A stretch of DNA of 64,000 bases from Bacillus alkalicellulosilyticus (GCF_002019795.1 NZ_KV917381.1:4310068-4374067); one strand, 5' to 3'. Positions 1 to 9,758 are shown, counted from the first letter of the stretch. Notes: generated from the sequence alone by a model not told the origin. A program made the numbers and translations.

Positions 1-349
1 CGATTTCTTGGAAAAACGTAAAATAAGGGTAAATAGGGCCTAATGGCAAATGTGAATTTATAGCAAGTCCTTTCCATATCACATCGATCGCACTGAATTG
101 TACGAGTAAGAATCCATAGAAAAACATGACATGGATAATCCCGCTTTTTTTATCTTTAAGTAATTTCTTTTGACCAAATACATTAACAAGAACCGCATTT
201 ATTCGCTCTTTCATCGTGTGGTCAAATTCAACTTTTTTCCCTAATTTAATGTATTCATATCGTGTTTTTACAAGAGTGGCGAACAAGCAAATCGCATATC
301 CAGTAATTGCTAAAAATAAAATGAGGTTAATCCATCTAAGCGCTTCCAT
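1..349 (-). CDS. fadF: FadF-type (Fe-S)-binding reductase, N-terminal part only
   Basis: Read on the minus strand, this is the first ~116 residues of a membrane protein that runs off the left window edge. The segment has a transmembrane helix at its N terminus and then the stretch VNVFGQKKLLKDKKSGIIHV, closely matching my recollection of B. subtilis YwjF/FadF. Family members are membrane iron-sulfur oxidoreductases thought to take electrons from acyl-CoA dehydrogenase in beta-oxidation. An ATG at 358 abuts its AAAGGGG ribosome site with no spacing, while the ATG at 349 has a 9-base spacer, so 349 is preferred. It is divergent from clsB, the neighbour it also has near B. subtilis. The Cys-rich cluster domains lie outside the window. 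Confidence 0.85.
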   Translation of the reverse strand, partial: MEALRWINLILFLAITGYAICLFATLVKTRYEYIKLGKKVEFDHTMKERINAVLVNVFGQKKLLKDKKSGIIHVMFFYGFLLVQFSAIDVIWKGLAINSHLPLGPIYPYFTFFQEI

Positions 350-437
350 TTCAAGCATCCCCTTTCTTTATCTCCATCTTATGTTGAGTAAGTGCGAAAA
401 AGCCCTTTTCCTTCCCTCCCAGTTCTCTTATGAAAAT

Positions 438-466
438 AGTATAGCACAAAATGAATGAGTATTCAC
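438..466 (-). promoter_or_regulatory. fadF promoter with TGAAT-N4-ATTCA operator
   Basis: On the minus strand there is an extended -10 (TGC-TATACT, TATACT at 438-443) with a weak -35 about 17 bases upstream (461-466). The palindrome TGAATGAGTATTCA (452-465) fills the spacer and touches the -35, a position expected to block RNA polymerase. The same 14-mer pattern occurs twice in the fadH promoter (15268-15281 and 15299-15312). The half-site resembles B. subtilis FadR sites, but here the halves are 4 bases apart instead of 8. Control by a TetR-family fatty-acid regulator is inferred. Confidence 0.6.
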
Positions 467-555
467 TCATTAATTGAGTTAATTTTTTCCCTTAGTAAAA
501 ACATATCACTTGGGTAGACTAAATATAACAAAAATCTAGTTAATAGGAGGTTTTT

Positions 556-1752
556 ATGGGAGTTGCACTTAGTATCTTAGCGATTTTAGTTCTGCTTATC
601 ATTTGGTTGCGTATTGATTTTGTAAATGGCATGAAAAAGCAAAAAAGTGAAGCTCATAAACGTGAGCAGGTAACACGTTATGGAACAGTCTCCATGCAAA
701 CAACAGGAGATGATTTTTACAAAGCAATGTTTCAAGATATTGAACAAGCAACTGACCATGTTCACATCCTATTCTATATCGTGAGCGATGACAATATTTC
801 AAGTAAATTGGTTCATTTAATCCAAGAAAAAGCAAAACAAGGAGTAACGGTCCGTCTTCTTGTAGACCGAATGGGTTCTAGGATGAAAAAGAAAACCATT
901 CAGCAATTAAAAGACGCTGGAGTTCTTTTTGCTTACTCACACCCGATTAAATGGCCCTATTTATTTTTTACATTCAACCGTAGAAACCACAGAAAGATTA
1001 CGATAATTGATGGAAAAATTGGTTTTGTCGGAGGATACAATGTAGGTGATGAGTATTTAGGAAGAGACCCTAAATATGGGCCTTGGCGTGATTATCACTT
1101 ACGATTAGTCGGTGACGGCGTTCAGGATTTGCAAGAGCAATTCCTTGAAGACTGGAAAGTAGCCACGAAGGAAAGCTTAAACAAAGAGCGTTACTATCCG
1201 ACACTTGTGAAGGGAACAATTCCATTACGAATTCTGCCAACGGACGGTGTTTATTTAGAAGAAGCTTTTATAGACTTTGTCAAACAAGCGAAAACAACCA
1301 TTCGTATCGGGACACCGTATTTCATTCCAGGGAAGGCATTAGAAAAAGAATTAATTGCCGCTTCGAAACGAGGCGTTGATGTTAAATTACTCGTTCCAAA
1401 GCAAGGTGATCATCCCCTTGTGAAAGAAGCATCTTTTCCTTACTTTAAAGAGTTGCTAAAAGCTGGTGTCGATGTGTACCAGTATTACCGTGGATTTTAC
1501 CATGCAAAGGTTGTTATTATTGATAACCAACTTTGTGATATTGGTACAGCCAATTTCGATAAACGAAGCTTTCATATCAACCATGAAATCAACTGCATCA
1601 TTTATGACCGAGAGTTTATTCAAACGGTTATTAATGAAATCGAACATGATATGTCTGTATCAGAACGGTTAACGCTAAATGCTGTTAAAAATCGAACCTT
1701 TTTTCAAAAAGGAAAAGACCGAGTCGCCCAACTCGTATCTGGATTACTATAA
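556..1752 (+). CDS. clsB: Cardiolipin synthase (phospholipase D family)
   Basis: A 398-residue membrane-anchored enzyme that condenses phosphatidylglycerol into cardiolipin. One N-terminal transmembrane helix (about residues 3-18) is followed by two phospholipase D domains, each with an HKD motif: H145-R-K..D and H316-A-K..D. The length equals that of B. subtilis ClsB (YwjE). The single N-terminal helix separates it from ClsA-type proteins, which have two. The start is set by AGGAGG six bases upstream of the ATG. It is monocistronic and followed by a 52-bp tandem array and a bidirectional terminator. Confidence 0.9.
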   Translation: MGVALSILAILVLLIIWLRIDFVNGMKKQKSEAHKREQVTRYGTVSMQTTGDDFYKAMFQDIEQATDHVHILFYIVSDDNISSKLVHLIQEKAKQGVTVRLLVDRMGSRMKKKTIQQLKDAGVLFAYSHPIKWPYLFFTFNRRNHRKITIIDGKIGFVGGYNVGDEYLGRDPKYGPWRDYHLRLVGDGVQDLQEQFLEDWKVATKESLNKERYYPTLVKGTIPLRILPTDGVYLEEAFIDFVKQAKTTIRIGTPYFIPGKALEKELIAASKRGVDVKLLVPKQGDHPLVKEASFPYFKELLKAGVDVYQYYRGFYHAKVVIIDNQLCDIGTANFDKRSFHINHEINCIIYDREFIQTVINEIEHDMSVSERLTLNAVKNRTFFQKGKDRVAQLVSGLL

Positions 1753-1801
1753 AAAGGCAACACAGTCGTTTCTTTTTTAAGAGCTGTGGGCGAAACTACT
1801 G

Positions 1802-1999
1802 CCGGCGGCCACGATTAGATTTATTCGTTTCCGGATCAGGGGGATTCTTACTCCGGCAGGCACGATTACTCTTATTCGTTACCGAACCAGGGGCGGATCC
1901 TACTCAGGCGGCCACGATTACTCTTATTCGTTACCGAACCAGGGGCGAATCCTACTCCGGCGGCCACGATTACTCTTATTCGTTATCGGATCAGGGGTA
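1802..1999. repeat. 52-bp tandem repeat array, about four copies
   Basis: The core CACGATTA..CTTATTCGTT recurs at about 1811, 1862, 1914 and 1966, giving periods of 51, 52 and 52. Each unit then has CCGAACCAGGGGCGAATCC or a near variant and a GGCGGCC segment. Copies two and three are almost identical, and the outer copies have drifted. The period is not a multiple of three and no coding frame runs through. It lies between clsB and its terminator, so it would form a repetitive 3' end of the clsB transcript. Confidence 0.9.
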
Positions 2000-2051
2000 A
2001 AAGAGCACCAGACGGTAACGTAAATTGAGAATCGAGATAAACAAGATAACG

Positions 2052-2092
2052 AAAAAAAATGCCTTTGAGATTCAATTCTCAACGGCATTTTT
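2052..2092. terminator. Bidirectional terminator between clsB and the hydrolase gene
   Basis: The stem pairs AAAAAATGCC..TGAGA with TCTCA..GGCATTTTTT around a short loop. A-rich and T-rich flanks allow it to end transcripts from both convergent genes. Confidence 0.85.
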
Positions 2093-2095
2093 TCT

Positions 2096-2878
2096 CTATT
2101 TTTCCACTTTGCTTGTTATAAATTTCGAAACAATCCTATTAAACTCAACCGCATGTTTAGTTGGTATTTGGTGTGTTGCTTTTTCTACTAAGACAACGTC
2201 CACATCATGAAGTCGTTTTTTAAACATATCGATGTAGTGATGTAAGTAAAACGAGTATGAACCATACACTAATAAAACAGGTGCTTTTATTTCATGTAGA
2301 TGTTCCGTTGAGCGATACTCGAGACCGGCTTTATACATCCGGCTCAGTACATCTGGATTCGTTCTTTTTATGTGGTCAACAAGTTCAGCGCGAAATGCGG
2401 TTTCGTGCATCTTGCAATGGGCCCCAGCCAGGACATTTGCTAACAAACCCATGGCCTTCATTTCCGTAACAAAAATTCCAAGCTTGAATTCATTACGTAA
2501 TATAAAACTATTGACCTCAGGAAAGCTGCCACTCATAATTAACGCCATTGTTCGTTCAGGATAAGATAATACAAATTCCTGTGCGATTGATCCTCCATTC
2601 GAGTAGCCTAGAATGACTGCTTTTTCAATCTTTAACTCATCTAATACATGACGAATATCCTCAGCTAAAAGCGAAAGTGTTATTTTTTCCGGCCCTCCTT
2701 CGCTTTTTCCATTCCCTCTAAGGTCAACCATAATTAGTTTATACGTTGTAGATAACGGTCTTTGTTTATGAAATGTTTTATAACCCATTCCTGGAGGGTG
2801 AATGAGCACGATCGGTGTTCCTTCTCCTACAGTTTCATAGTAGATTGCACGGTTGTATCGACATTGAACGTAAGCCAT
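2096..2878 (-). CDS. Alpha/beta hydrolase, substrate unknown
   Basis: A 260-residue alpha/beta-hydrolase fold protein. It shows the oxyanion segment LIHPPGMG near residue 24, the nucleophile elbow G-Y-S-N-G, and a C-terminal catalytic His in KATHQIP. The ATG at 2884 touches its AGGAGG ribosome site, whereas the ATG at 2878 sits six bases away, so 2878 is chosen. The XapX gene ends 36 bases upstream on the same strand, so the two are probably co-transcribed. The substrate cannot be inferred: esterases, peptidases and lactonases share these motifs. Confidence 0.8.
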   Translation of the reverse strand: MAYVQCRYNRAIYYETVGEGTPIVLIHPPGMGYKTFHKQRPLSTTYKLIMVDLRGNGKSEGGPEKITLSLLAEDIRHVLDELKIEKAVILGYSNGGSIAQEFVLSYPERTMALIMSGSFPEVNSFILRNEFKLGIFVTEMKAMGLLANVLAGAHCKMHETAFRAELVDHIKRTNPDVLSRMYKAGLEYRSTEHLHEIKAPVLLVYGSYSFYLHHYIDMFKKRLHDVDVVLVEKATHQIPTKHAVEFNRIVSKFITSKVEK

Positions 2879-2914
2879 GTTCATCCTCCTTTCATTATTT
2901 AAATCACATTGCTG

Positions 2915-3085
2915 TTATTGATTAAAGAAAACCATGACCCAGCTGTATATTTTATAGCCTAAATAGATTCCGATGATCCCCATAATTCCCGGTAAGGCAG
3001 GTGGAGCTGGTATAGGTAATTTAATTACAGCGAACAGAAATCCTACAATTAGGCCAGCCAATAAGGCTAAAATTATTTCTTGCAT
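2915..3085 (-). CDS. Small XapX-domain membrane protein
   Basis: A 56-residue protein made of two hydrophobic helices around the motif PIPAPPALPGIMGIIG, the signature of the XapX family (DUF1427). These are small integral membrane proteins of unknown function. The ribosome site AAGGGAAGTGA lies upstream of the ATG. It is preceded by the argS terminator and followed closely by the hydrolase gene. No clear promoter was seen in the 45 bases upstream, so read-through from argS is possible. Confidence 0.85.
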   Translation of the reverse strand: MQEIILALLAGLIVGFLFAVIKLPIPAPPALPGIMGIIGIYLGYKIYSWVMVFFNQ

Positions 3086-3130
3086 ACTATCACTTCCCTT
3101 ATTATTAAAGTTATTTTCTCCATTAAAACA

Positions 3131-3156
3131 GCCCTCTATTAAGGAAAATAGAGGGC
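3131..3156 (-). terminator. argS terminator
   Basis: A perfect stem GCCCTCTATT/AATAGAGGGC with a short loop lies just past the argS stop. It is followed on the minus strand by TGTTTT, and the plus side also has a T run. Confidence 0.85.
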
Positions 3157-3166
3157 ATTTGTTTTT

Positions 3167-4834
3167 TTACATTCTTTCTGGTGCTTTGACTCCAATAATT
3201 GATAGGGCATTTTTGAGTGTAATTTGAACAGCCTTGATTAACGCCATTCTCGCACTGCTTTTTTCCTTATCTTCTGGGTCAATGACACGCTCTGCATTAT
3301 AGAAGCTATGCAATGTCGCTGCTAACTCAAAGACATAGTTGGTAATGCGGTGTGGAGACAGTTTATTCGCCGCTTCGGCCACAGCTTCAGGATACTCACC
3401 AACTTTTTTCAAAAGGTCATATTCTTTTTCAGACTGAATAAGTTGGAGATTTGAATCATCTAACGTTAACCCTAATTCTTCTCCTTGTCTTAAAATGCTG
3501 CAAATTCTGGCATGAGCATATTGAACATAATACACTGGATTTTCATTTGATTTTGATACGGCCAAGTCCATGTCAAAATCTAAATGTGTATCTGCACTTC
3601 TCATCGCAAAGAAGTAACGAGTCGCATCAATTCCGACTTCCTCCATTAAATCTCGAAGGGTAACAGCTTTCCCTGTTCTCTTACTCATTTTGACTTTTTC
3701 TCCATTTTGGAACAAGCTGACCATTTGGATTATTTGAACTTCTATTTGTTCTTTTTGGTAACCTAACGCTTGAATTGCCGCTTTCATTCTTGGTATGTAT
3801 CCGTGGTGATCGGCTCCCCATATGTTAATCAGCTTATCAAATCCACGTTCCATCTTATCTTTATGATAAGCAATGTCTGGTGTTAAGTACGTATAGCTTC
3901 CATCATTTTTAATTAACACGCGGTCTTTATCATCACCATATGTCGTCGAACGGAACCAAGTCGCTCCATCCTGTTCATAGGTTTCATTTTTTTCTTTTAG
4001 TACTTTGAGTGCTTCAACTACTTTACCTGAAAGATATAATGAAGTCTCGGAATACCAATTATCGAATGGAACACGAAATTCTTGAAGGTCGGTTTTAATT
4101 TTATCCAACTCTTTCTTTAATCCATATTCCCGGAAAAAGAGAAGACGTTCTTCTTCAGTCTGTTGAACAAATTTATCTCCATGCTCTGCAATCAGGCCTT
4201 TAGCAAACCCAATGATATCTTCACCATGATATCCATCTTCAGGCATTTCCATCTCTTGCCCAAGTTCTTGGAAATATCGAGCTTGAAGCGATAATGAAAG
4301 GTTGTTAATTTGGTTTCCTGCATCATTAATGTAATATTCCCGTTCAACATCATAGCCTGCTTTAGCTAAAATATTACATAGGGAATCGCCGACAGCAGCT
4401 CCTCGTGCATGACCAAGATGAAGATTTCCTGTTGGATTTGCTGAAACGAATTCCACTTGAATGCGTTTATTTCCACCAACATTTGTTTCTCCGTACTGTT
4501 CTTTTGCAGCTAAGACCGCTGGAATGATTTCTCGTAAATACGCATTATCCATGTGAAAATTAATGAATCCAGGCCCTGCAATTTCAATAGATGAAATTGC
4601 CCCTTTTTCTTTATCAATGTGGGCTACAATGTCCTCAGCAATCGCTCGCGGTGCTTTTTTTGCAATTCTAGCCAATTGCATTGCCATATTTGTTGCATAA
4701 TCACCATGTGCTTTTTCTTTTGGAATCTCAAGGATTACTTCAGGAATGGCATCTCCTGTTGCCAATCCAGCTTTTTCAACTGCTGCTTTGATTTCTTGTT
4801 TCAACTGGTCTTTCATTTGTTCGACACTGTTCAT
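3167..4834 (-). CDS. argS: Arginyl-tRNA synthetase
   Basis: A 555-residue class I aminoacyl-tRNA synthetase that charges tRNA-Arg in the cytoplasm. It has an N-terminal Add1 domain, the catalytic HIGH-type motif HLGH at 139-142, KMSKR near residue 380, and the C-terminal anticodon-binding helical bundle (DALR domain). The length is normal for Bacillus (about 556). It starts one base after ywiB ends, and ywiB-argS is also the B. subtilis arrangement. No T-box leader is visible upstream. Confidence 0.97.
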   Translation of the reverse strand: MNSVEQMKDQLKQEIKAAVEKAGLATGDAIPEVILEIPKEKAHGDYATNMAMQLARIAKKAPRAIAEDIVAHIDKEKGAISSIEIAGPGFINFHMDNAYLREIIPAVLAAKEQYGETNVGGNKRIQVEFVSANPTGNLHLGHARGAAVGDSLCNILAKAGYDVEREYYINDAGNQINNLSLSLQARYFQELGQEMEMPEDGYHGEDIIGFAKGLIAEHGDKFVQQTEEERLLFFREYGLKKELDKIKTDLQEFRVPFDNWYSETSLYLSGKVVEALKVLKEKNETYEQDGATWFRSTTYGDDKDRVLIKNDGSYTYLTPDIAYHKDKMERGFDKLINIWGADHHGYIPRMKAAIQALGYQKEQIEVQIIQMVSLFQNGEKVKMSKRTGKAVTLRDLMEEVGIDATRYFFAMRSADTHLDFDMDLAVSKSNENPVYYVQYAHARICSILRQGEELGLTLDDSNLQLIQSEKEYDLLKKVGEYPEAVAEAANKLSPHRITNYVFELAATLHSFYNAERVIDPEDKEKSSARMALIKAVQITLKNALSIIGVKAPERM

Positions 4835-4835
4835 T

Positions 4836-5258
4836 TTAATTTACCTCCTTAAAGGTTACGAGCATGTGATGATTTCTTTTTAACTCGTCATTCATTACGG
4901 TCTCGTATGATGTTTCTATTTCACCAATATTGTTCTCTAAAGAAAATGAGAGTTCTTTGGTTTGAATAAGATATGTCATCGTTCCATAAGGTGTTATGTA
5001 CGTTCCTTCGGTTTGTTTCTCTGCTTCTAGCTGTTGTCTTACGGAGATTTCACCATTACGAATAATCGTCATCTTGTTGTCCGTCATTTTGAATACATTT
5101 GAGACGACTCCATTCTCTGAGTTGTCTTGGTAGCGTATATAAACGGAGTTCCCTTTTTTCGTTAACTCCCCATGCGCTTCTCCAGTATATGTATTTGTTT
5201 CTTGCTGTTCTGTAATTGATATCGAGTATGTAATGTTTATCTTTATTTTATCGTCCAT
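4836..5258 (-). CDS. ywiB: YwiB family (DUF1934) beta-barrel protein
   Basis: A 140-residue protein of the YwiB/DUF1934 family, which adopts a calycin-like beta-barrel; its function is unknown. The sequence alternates hydrophobic and polar residues as expected for strands, and ends in a motif resembling the B. subtilis protein (Y.TVMNDELK, methionine-rich end). A GTG at 5267 is possible, but the ATG at 5258 is better spaced from AAGGGTGAG. It is the first gene of the ywiB-argS operon. Confidence 0.8.
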   Translation of the reverse strand: MDDKIKINITYSISITEQQETNTYTGEAHGELTKKGNSVYIRYQDNSENGVVSNVFKMTDNKMTIIRNGEISVRQQLEAEKQTEGTYITPYGTMTYLIQTKELSFSLENNIGEIETSYETVMNDELKRNHHMLVTFKEVN

Positions 5259-5297
5259 TTTGCTCACCCTTATTCATTCAAGTGTAGCTCTATTCTC

Positions 5298-5325
5298 ATT
5301 TTACCGCAATCAAGAAGACTATCAA
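5298..5325 (-). promoter_or_regulatory. Probable sigma-A promoter of ywiB-argS
   Basis: TTGATA (5320-5325) and TAAAAT (5298-5303) on the minus strand are separated by 16 bases and lie 40 bases before the ywiB start. Confidence 0.6.
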
Positions 5326-5353
5326 GGCAAAACACACATAGCATGATAATTGT

Positions 5354-5403
5354 TTAGAGGACACTGGAAAATGGTAAAAACCCTACCGTTTACAGTGCCC
5401 TCC
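5354..5403. repeat. Dispersed CACTG hairpin (divergent copy), probable speB terminator
   Basis: An imperfect stem pairs GAGGaCACTGgAAAaTGGTA with TACCgTTTaCAGTGcCCTC. It is a drifted member of the CACTGTAAAA..TTTTACAGTG family and sits directly downstream of speB. The following T tract is weak. Confidence 0.6.
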
Positions 5404-5429
5404 AAATGTACTTTTTTAGTTAGAGTGAC

Positions 5430-6299
5430 TTACACCCATCCAAGGATGATTTCTCTGATGAATTTGCTTGCTGCGATTTGTGTTTGTTCAGTTAAGTCAT
5501 ACACTGGAGCAACTTCTACTAAATCTGCACCGATTACATTTAGCTCAGAATCCGCAATTAAACGGATCGCTTCTAGTAATTCTTTTGAAGTAATTCCTCC
5601 CGCTTCAGCTGTACCTGTACCAGGTGCAAACGCTGGGTCTAATACATCTATATCGATCGTTACATAGACATTGCGTCCTGCCAATTTCGGAAGAATTTCC
5701 TTTAATGGCTCAGCCACATCAAACTTTGATAGATGCATTCCTGACTCTTTAGCAAATTGAAATTCTTCTCTCATTCCAGAACGAATACCGAACGAGTATA
5801 CATTCTCAGCACCGATTAATTCACACGCTTTTCGGATTGGAGTGGAATGCGAAAGGGGTTCACCCTCATACTGCTCTCGTAAATCAGCATGAGCATCAAT
5901 ATGGATAATCGCCATATCCGGATATTTTTTATGCATGGCACGAAAAATTGGCCACGATACAAGATGCTCTCCACCAAGACCAATTGGAAATTTCTCATCA
6001 GCGATTAGTTTGTCCACGTAATCTTCAATCATGTCTAAGCTACGAGCTGCATTCCCAAACGGTAAAGGAATATCTCCTGCATCAAAATATTTTACTTCTT
6101 CTAAATGCTTATCAGCATAAGGACTATATTCCTCTAAGCCTAATGAAGCTTGACGAATACGGGCAGGACCAAAACGAGAACCAGGACGGAATGACACCGT
6201 CCAATCCATTGGCATTCCGTAAATCACAGCCTTGCTTTCCTCATAACTAGGATGACTCATAATAAATACATGTCCTGAATAAGCCTCATCAAAACGCAT
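5430..6299 (-). CDS. speB: Agmatinase
   Basis: A 289-residue ureohydrolase that splits agmatine into putrescine and urea. The Mn ligands are visible: H112 (GGEH), D135, H137 and D139 (IDAHAD), and D216 and D218 (IDIDVLDP). The length matches B. subtilis SpeB (290). It follows speE by 12 bases, so the two form a putrescine-spermidine operon. The order speE-speB and the convergent neighbour ywiB match the B. subtilis region with intervening genes missing. Confidence 0.95.
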   Translation of the reverse strand: MRFDEAYSGHVFIMSHPSYEESKAVIYGMPMDWTVSFRPGSRFGPARIRQASLGLEEYSPYADKHLEEVKYFDAGDIPLPFGNAARSLDMIEDYVDKLIADEKFPIGLGGEHLVSWPIFRAMHKKYPDMAIIHIDAHADLREQYEGEPLSHSTPIRKACELIGAENVYSFGIRSGMREEFQFAKESGMHLSKFDVAEPLKEILPKLAGRNVYVTIDIDVLDPAFAPGTGTAEAGGITSKELLEAIRLIADSELNVIGADLVEVAPVYDLTEQTQIAASKFIREIILGWV

Positions 6300-6311
6300 A
6301 CGTCTTCCTCC

Positions 6312-7139
6312 TTACTTCACAAGGTTTTCAACAAAGCGAGGTAATGCAAATGCTGCTTTATGAAGGTCTTTTGTGTAGTATTTCGTATCAATGTCATGGA
6401 AGCGTTGTTCTTCCACCTCTAATGGGTCATATTTTTTTGAACCAATTGTAAATGTCCAAAGGCCACTTGGATACGTTGGAATGTTTGCTGTATAAAGTCT
6501 TGTAATCGGGAAGGTCTCTTTTACATCACGGAAAACGGTTTTAATTAAATCTGAATGAAACCAAGGATTATCCGTTTGCGCCACAAAAACGCCATCTTCT
6601 TTTAACGCTTTTGAAATTCCTTCATAAAACCCTTTCGTAAATAAATTCACAGCTGGTCCAACTGGTTCTGTTGAATCGACCATAATGACATCATACACTG
6701 CTTCACTTTTAGCGATATGCATAAAGCCATCATCAACTTGAACATCTACACGAGCATCATCTAGTGCACCAGCAATGCTAGGTAAGTATTTTTTAGAATA
6801 CTCGATTACTTTACCATCAATTTCTACTAACGTTGCCTTTTCTACCGATGGGTGTTTTAACACTTCACGAATAACACCACCGTCTCCTCCACCTACTACA
6901 AGCACATTCTTAGGGTTAGGATGTGTGAATAAAGGCACATGTGCAACCATTTCATGATAAACAAACTCGTCTTTCTCCGTTGTCATAACCATGCCATCGA
7001 GTACAAGCATGTTGCCAAACTCTTCTGTTTCAATCATATCTAGCTTTTGAAACTCCGTTTGTTCTGTATGTAATGTGCGTTTTATTTTAGCCGTAATCCC
7101 AAAACGCTCTGTTTGCTTTTCTGTATACCATAATTCCAT
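6312..7139 (-). CDS. speE: Spermidine synthase
   Basis: A 275-residue aminopropyltransferase that makes spermidine from putrescine and decarboxylated S-adenosylmethionine. It has an N-terminal beta domain, GGGDGG (83-88) and VEID (105-108) in the nucleotide-binding Rossmann fold, and the catalytic segment DSTEPVGPA from D155. A good ribosome site (AGGTGAAG) precedes the ATG. It is the first gene of speE-speB and divergent from pbpG. Confidence 0.95.
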   Translation of the reverse strand: MELWYTEKQTERFGITAKIKRTLHTEQTEFQKLDMIETEEFGNMLVLDGMVMTTEKDEFVYHEMVAHVPLFTHPNPKNVLVVGGGDGGVIREVLKHPSVEKATLVEIDGKVIEYSKKYLPSIAGALDDARVDVQVDDGFMHIAKSEAVYDVIMVDSTEPVGPAVNLFTKGFYEGISKALKEDGVFVAQTDNPWFHSDLIKTVFRDVKETFPITRLYTANIPTYPSGLWTFTIGSKKYDPLEVEEQRFHDIDTKYYTKDLHKAAFALPRFVENLVK

Positions 7140-7218
7140 CTTTCTTCACCTCATAAATAAATAGTTACGTTTAGCTTGTCCTACATTTTACTCTCTTACT
7201 AGTCGCTATTACAACTTA

Positions 7219-7350
7219 TAAGAAAAACCGCTAGCGGTCTTTTCTTACTTGCGATGCGCGAAGCCATCGCCCTGCCTGAACTAGCTTAAAAGACATCCAT
7301 GAGCATCTAAACTTTTTATACTTTCTTACTTTGTAAGAAAAACCGCTAGA
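7219..7350. repeat. Repeat-rich speE-pbpG intergenic region
   Basis: The 385-base gap holds a 16-base direct repeat TAAGAAAAACCGCTAG (7219-7234 and 7335-7350). The first copy forms a palindrome centred on CCGCTAGCGG. Between the copies is GCGATGCGCGAAGCCATCGC (7251-7270), one of at least nine such 20-mers in the window. Promoters for speE and pbpG must lie in this gap, but I could not assign convincing ones. Confidence 0.7.
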
Positions 7351-7524
7351 CCCCTTAGGTCCTACGATATTTTGATCCTTCATTAATCTGAACAAACAAA
7401 GTATGAACAATCACCCGAAAAAAAGCAAGATAAATTTTAGGAATACAGGAAGAATACGTTTAAAAGTGGCCAAGCTTACCAAAACTAGTAAAGGAATTAA
7501 GACAGTGAAAAAGGGGTGGCTATC

Positions 7525-9588
7525 GTGGAGGTCATCACACGACGGAAGAAACACAAAACAAGTTTGTTACGGTCATTATTTCGGTTTATTCTTATTGTTT
7601 CTATTTTAATGATGAGTGGAGTTGTCACGTTGCTTCTATATACTAAAGCACAAGGACCTCCACCTCTTCAAGTTGCACAAACGACTAGATACTTCGGGGC
7701 AGATGATTCGATAATTGGCGAGCATTCGGCAGGTCAAAAGCGATATTGGATTTCTTTAGAGGACATTGCGCCTGACCTTATTAATGCGACTTTATCAATC
7801 GAGGACCGCAAGTTTTATACTCACTATGGCTTTGACCCCACGCGAATTGGTGGTGCAGTTGTTGCAAATATTCGTGCTGGTTCAATGGCACAAGGGGCAA
7901 GTACCATTACACAGCAGTATGCTCGTAACTTATATTTAGGCCATGATAAGACGTGGCAAAGAAAGTGGAACGAGGCGCTTTATGCGTTAAGACTTGAAAT
8001 GAGCTATTCTAAAGAAGATATTTTAGAGGGTTATTTAAATACGATTTATTATGGTCACGGTGCATATGGAATTGAAGCTGCAGCACAACATTTCTTTGGA
8101 AAAAGTGCGAGCGATATATCGTTGGCTGAATCCAGTATGCTTGCAGGTATCCCAAAAGGTCCTAGCTATTATTCTCCATTAAATGACTTTGAGCGCGCCA
8201 AGCAACGGCAACGTGTTATCTTGCAATCGATGGCTGATTCAGGTTTAATTACACAATCAGAAGCAAGTCGTGCTGCTGAGGACCCGCTTCAGTTTGTAAA
8301 TGAAGAGACACAATCAGCCTCATATGTTGGTCCTTATTTCCAACAAGCTGTAAACCACATCTTAAAATCTGAATATGACATTGATGAAGAAATTGTTGAA
8401 ATGGGTGGATTACAAATTTATACGACGCTTGACCCTGAGCTCCAACAACTCGCTGAAAAATGGGTACAAGCAGAAATCGGAAGTATCGACGACCTTCAAA
8501 CATCGTTAATTGCGATGGACCCTGATACAGGAGATGTATTAGCTTTAATTGGGGGACGAGACTTTTCGGAAAGTTCGTTTAATCGAGCCACGCAAGCAAA
8601 AAGACAACCTGGGTCTACCTTTAAGCCGTTTTTGTATTATGCAGCATTAGAAAAAGGATTTACACCAACTTCAACCTTGTTAAGTGAACCTACGTCTTTT
8701 CAATATGAAGAAGGAAAGGACCCATATACACCAAGTAACTTTAATGACAATTATGCAAATGAATTTATCACGCTTTTACAGGCTCTTGCTTTTTCAGACA
8801 ATATATACGCTGTAAAAACTCATCTTTACTTAGGTACACATGAACTTCTTGAAACCGCTCAGCGTTTTGGGATAAAAAGCCCATTACGAGACAACCCGGC
8901 TTTAGCCTTAGGTACGAGTGAAGTAAGTATGCTTGAAATGGTCACTAGTTATTCGACCTTTGCAAACGGGGGAAAACGCATTGATCCTCGTTTCATAAGG
9001 AAAGTAGTAGACCAGGAAGGCAATGTCCTCGTGGACCAAGAACCGATTGCTATTCAAGAATTTGATGAGAGACTAATTTTTATTATGAACGACCTTATGA
9101 AAGGAATGTTCGAACCACACCTTAATGATTATGCTTCTGTCACGGGTGGGTCTGTCTCTCATTTAGTAAGCCGTCCAGTCGCTGGGAAATCTGGTTCAAC
9201 ACCAACCGATAGTTGGATGATTGGGTATACCCCTCAACTTGTGACAGGCGTTTGGATTGGGTTTGATGAAGGTCCACTCAACCACAGTATGCACGGACAG
9301 CATGCAAAACGAATATGGGCAAACTTTATTGAAGAAGCTTCAGCAAATAGTTTAAAGCTGCAATTCCATAAACCAGATGGGGTCACCGGAGCTTATATCA
9401 ATCCTAGTAGTGGCTTACTAGCTAGTGAAGATTGCCCGGTACGAAGATTAACTTACTTTATTGATGGAACCGAACCAACGGAATACTGTACGAAACATAC
9501 AGAGGATGATGTTGCATCAGAACCTATTGAAGAGGAAGAACACGTAAAAGAAAGATTCCTCGACCGCTTCTTTAAATGGTTTCATTAA
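7525..9588 (+). CDS. pbpG: Class A penicillin-binding protein, PbpG (PBP2d) type
   Basis: A 687-residue bifunctional peptidoglycan synthase: one transmembrane helix (about 20-40), a glycosyltransferase 51 domain with EDRKFYTHYG near residue 95 and the QGASTITQQ motif, then a transpeptidase domain with STFK (~365), SDN (~425) and KSGST (~560). B. subtilis pbpG, in the same position beside speE, is 691 residues and serves spore wall synthesis. The GTG at 7516 lies inside the ribosome site AAAAGGGG; the GTG at 7525 has an 8-base spacer and is preferred. No forespore promoter was recognised. Confidence 0.9.
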   Translation: MEVITRRKKHKTSLLRSLFRFILIVSILMMSGVVTLLLYTKAQGPPPLQVAQTTRYFGADDSIIGEHSAGQKRYWISLEDIAPDLINATLSIEDRKFYTHYGFDPTRIGGAVVANIRAGSMAQGASTITQQYARNLYLGHDKTWQRKWNEALYALRLEMSYSKEDILEGYLNTIYYGHGAYGIEAAAQHFFGKSASDISLAESSMLAGIPKGPSYYSPLNDFERAKQRQRVILQSMADSGLITQSEASRAAEDPLQFVNEETQSASYVGPYFQQAVNHILKSEYDIDEEIVEMGGLQIYTTLDPELQQLAEKWVQAEIGSIDDLQTSLIAMDPDTGDVLALIGGRDFSESSFNRATQAKRQPGSTFKPFLYYAALEKGFTPTSTLLSEPTSFQYEEGKDPYTPSNFNDNYANEFITLLQALAFSDNIYAVKTHLYLGTHELLETAQRFGIKSPLRDNPALALGTSEVSMLEMVTSYSTFANGGKRIDPRFIRKVVDQEGNVLVDQEPIAIQEFDERLIFIMNDLMKGMFEPHLNDYASVTGGSVSHLVSRPVAGKSGSTPTDSWMIGYTPQLVTGVWIGFDEGPLNHSMHGQHAKRIWANFIEEASANSLKLQFHKPDGVTGAYINPSSGLLASEDCPVRRLTYFIDGTEPTEYCTKHTEDDVASEPIEEEEHVKERFLDRFFKWFH

Positions 9589-9591
9589 AAA

Positions 9592-9735
9592 AACGACAAA
9601 GTCGCTTTTGAAAAAGCAAGGAGCGTAGCCACTGCCTTTTTTAAAGGGTTTTACAGGTGCCTTTCTTGTAAAACCCGCGCAGTGTGCGAAGCCCTTGCTC
9701 TTCCTGAATAACTTAAAAAACATCTATGTGGCACA
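9592..9735. repeat. Hairpins and two GCRAYG-type elements after pbpG
   Basis: The stretch holds CGACAAAGTCG (9593-9603), a 10-bp stem GGGTTTTACA/TGTAAAACCC (9646-9676), and two members of the 20-mer family: GCAAGGAGCGTAGCCACTGC (9616) and GCAGTGTGCGAAGCCCTTGC (9679). The tail CTGAATAACTTAAAA also follows the copy at 7251. Confidence 0.7.
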
Positions 9736-9758
9736 GTTTCTTACAGATATGCAAAAAT

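Noticed and set aside
452-465. Exact B. subtilis FadR operator
   Set aside because: The half-sites match, but the spacing differs from the FadR consensus, so only a related operator is claimed.
4834-5350. T-box leader for argS
   Set aside because: ywiB lies directly upstream and no T-box sequence or anti-terminator was found before ywiB.
7403-7609. 68-codon frame upstream of pbpG
   Set aside because: Basic, no ribosome site, and its end overlaps pbpG in another frame; it gives no recognisable protein.
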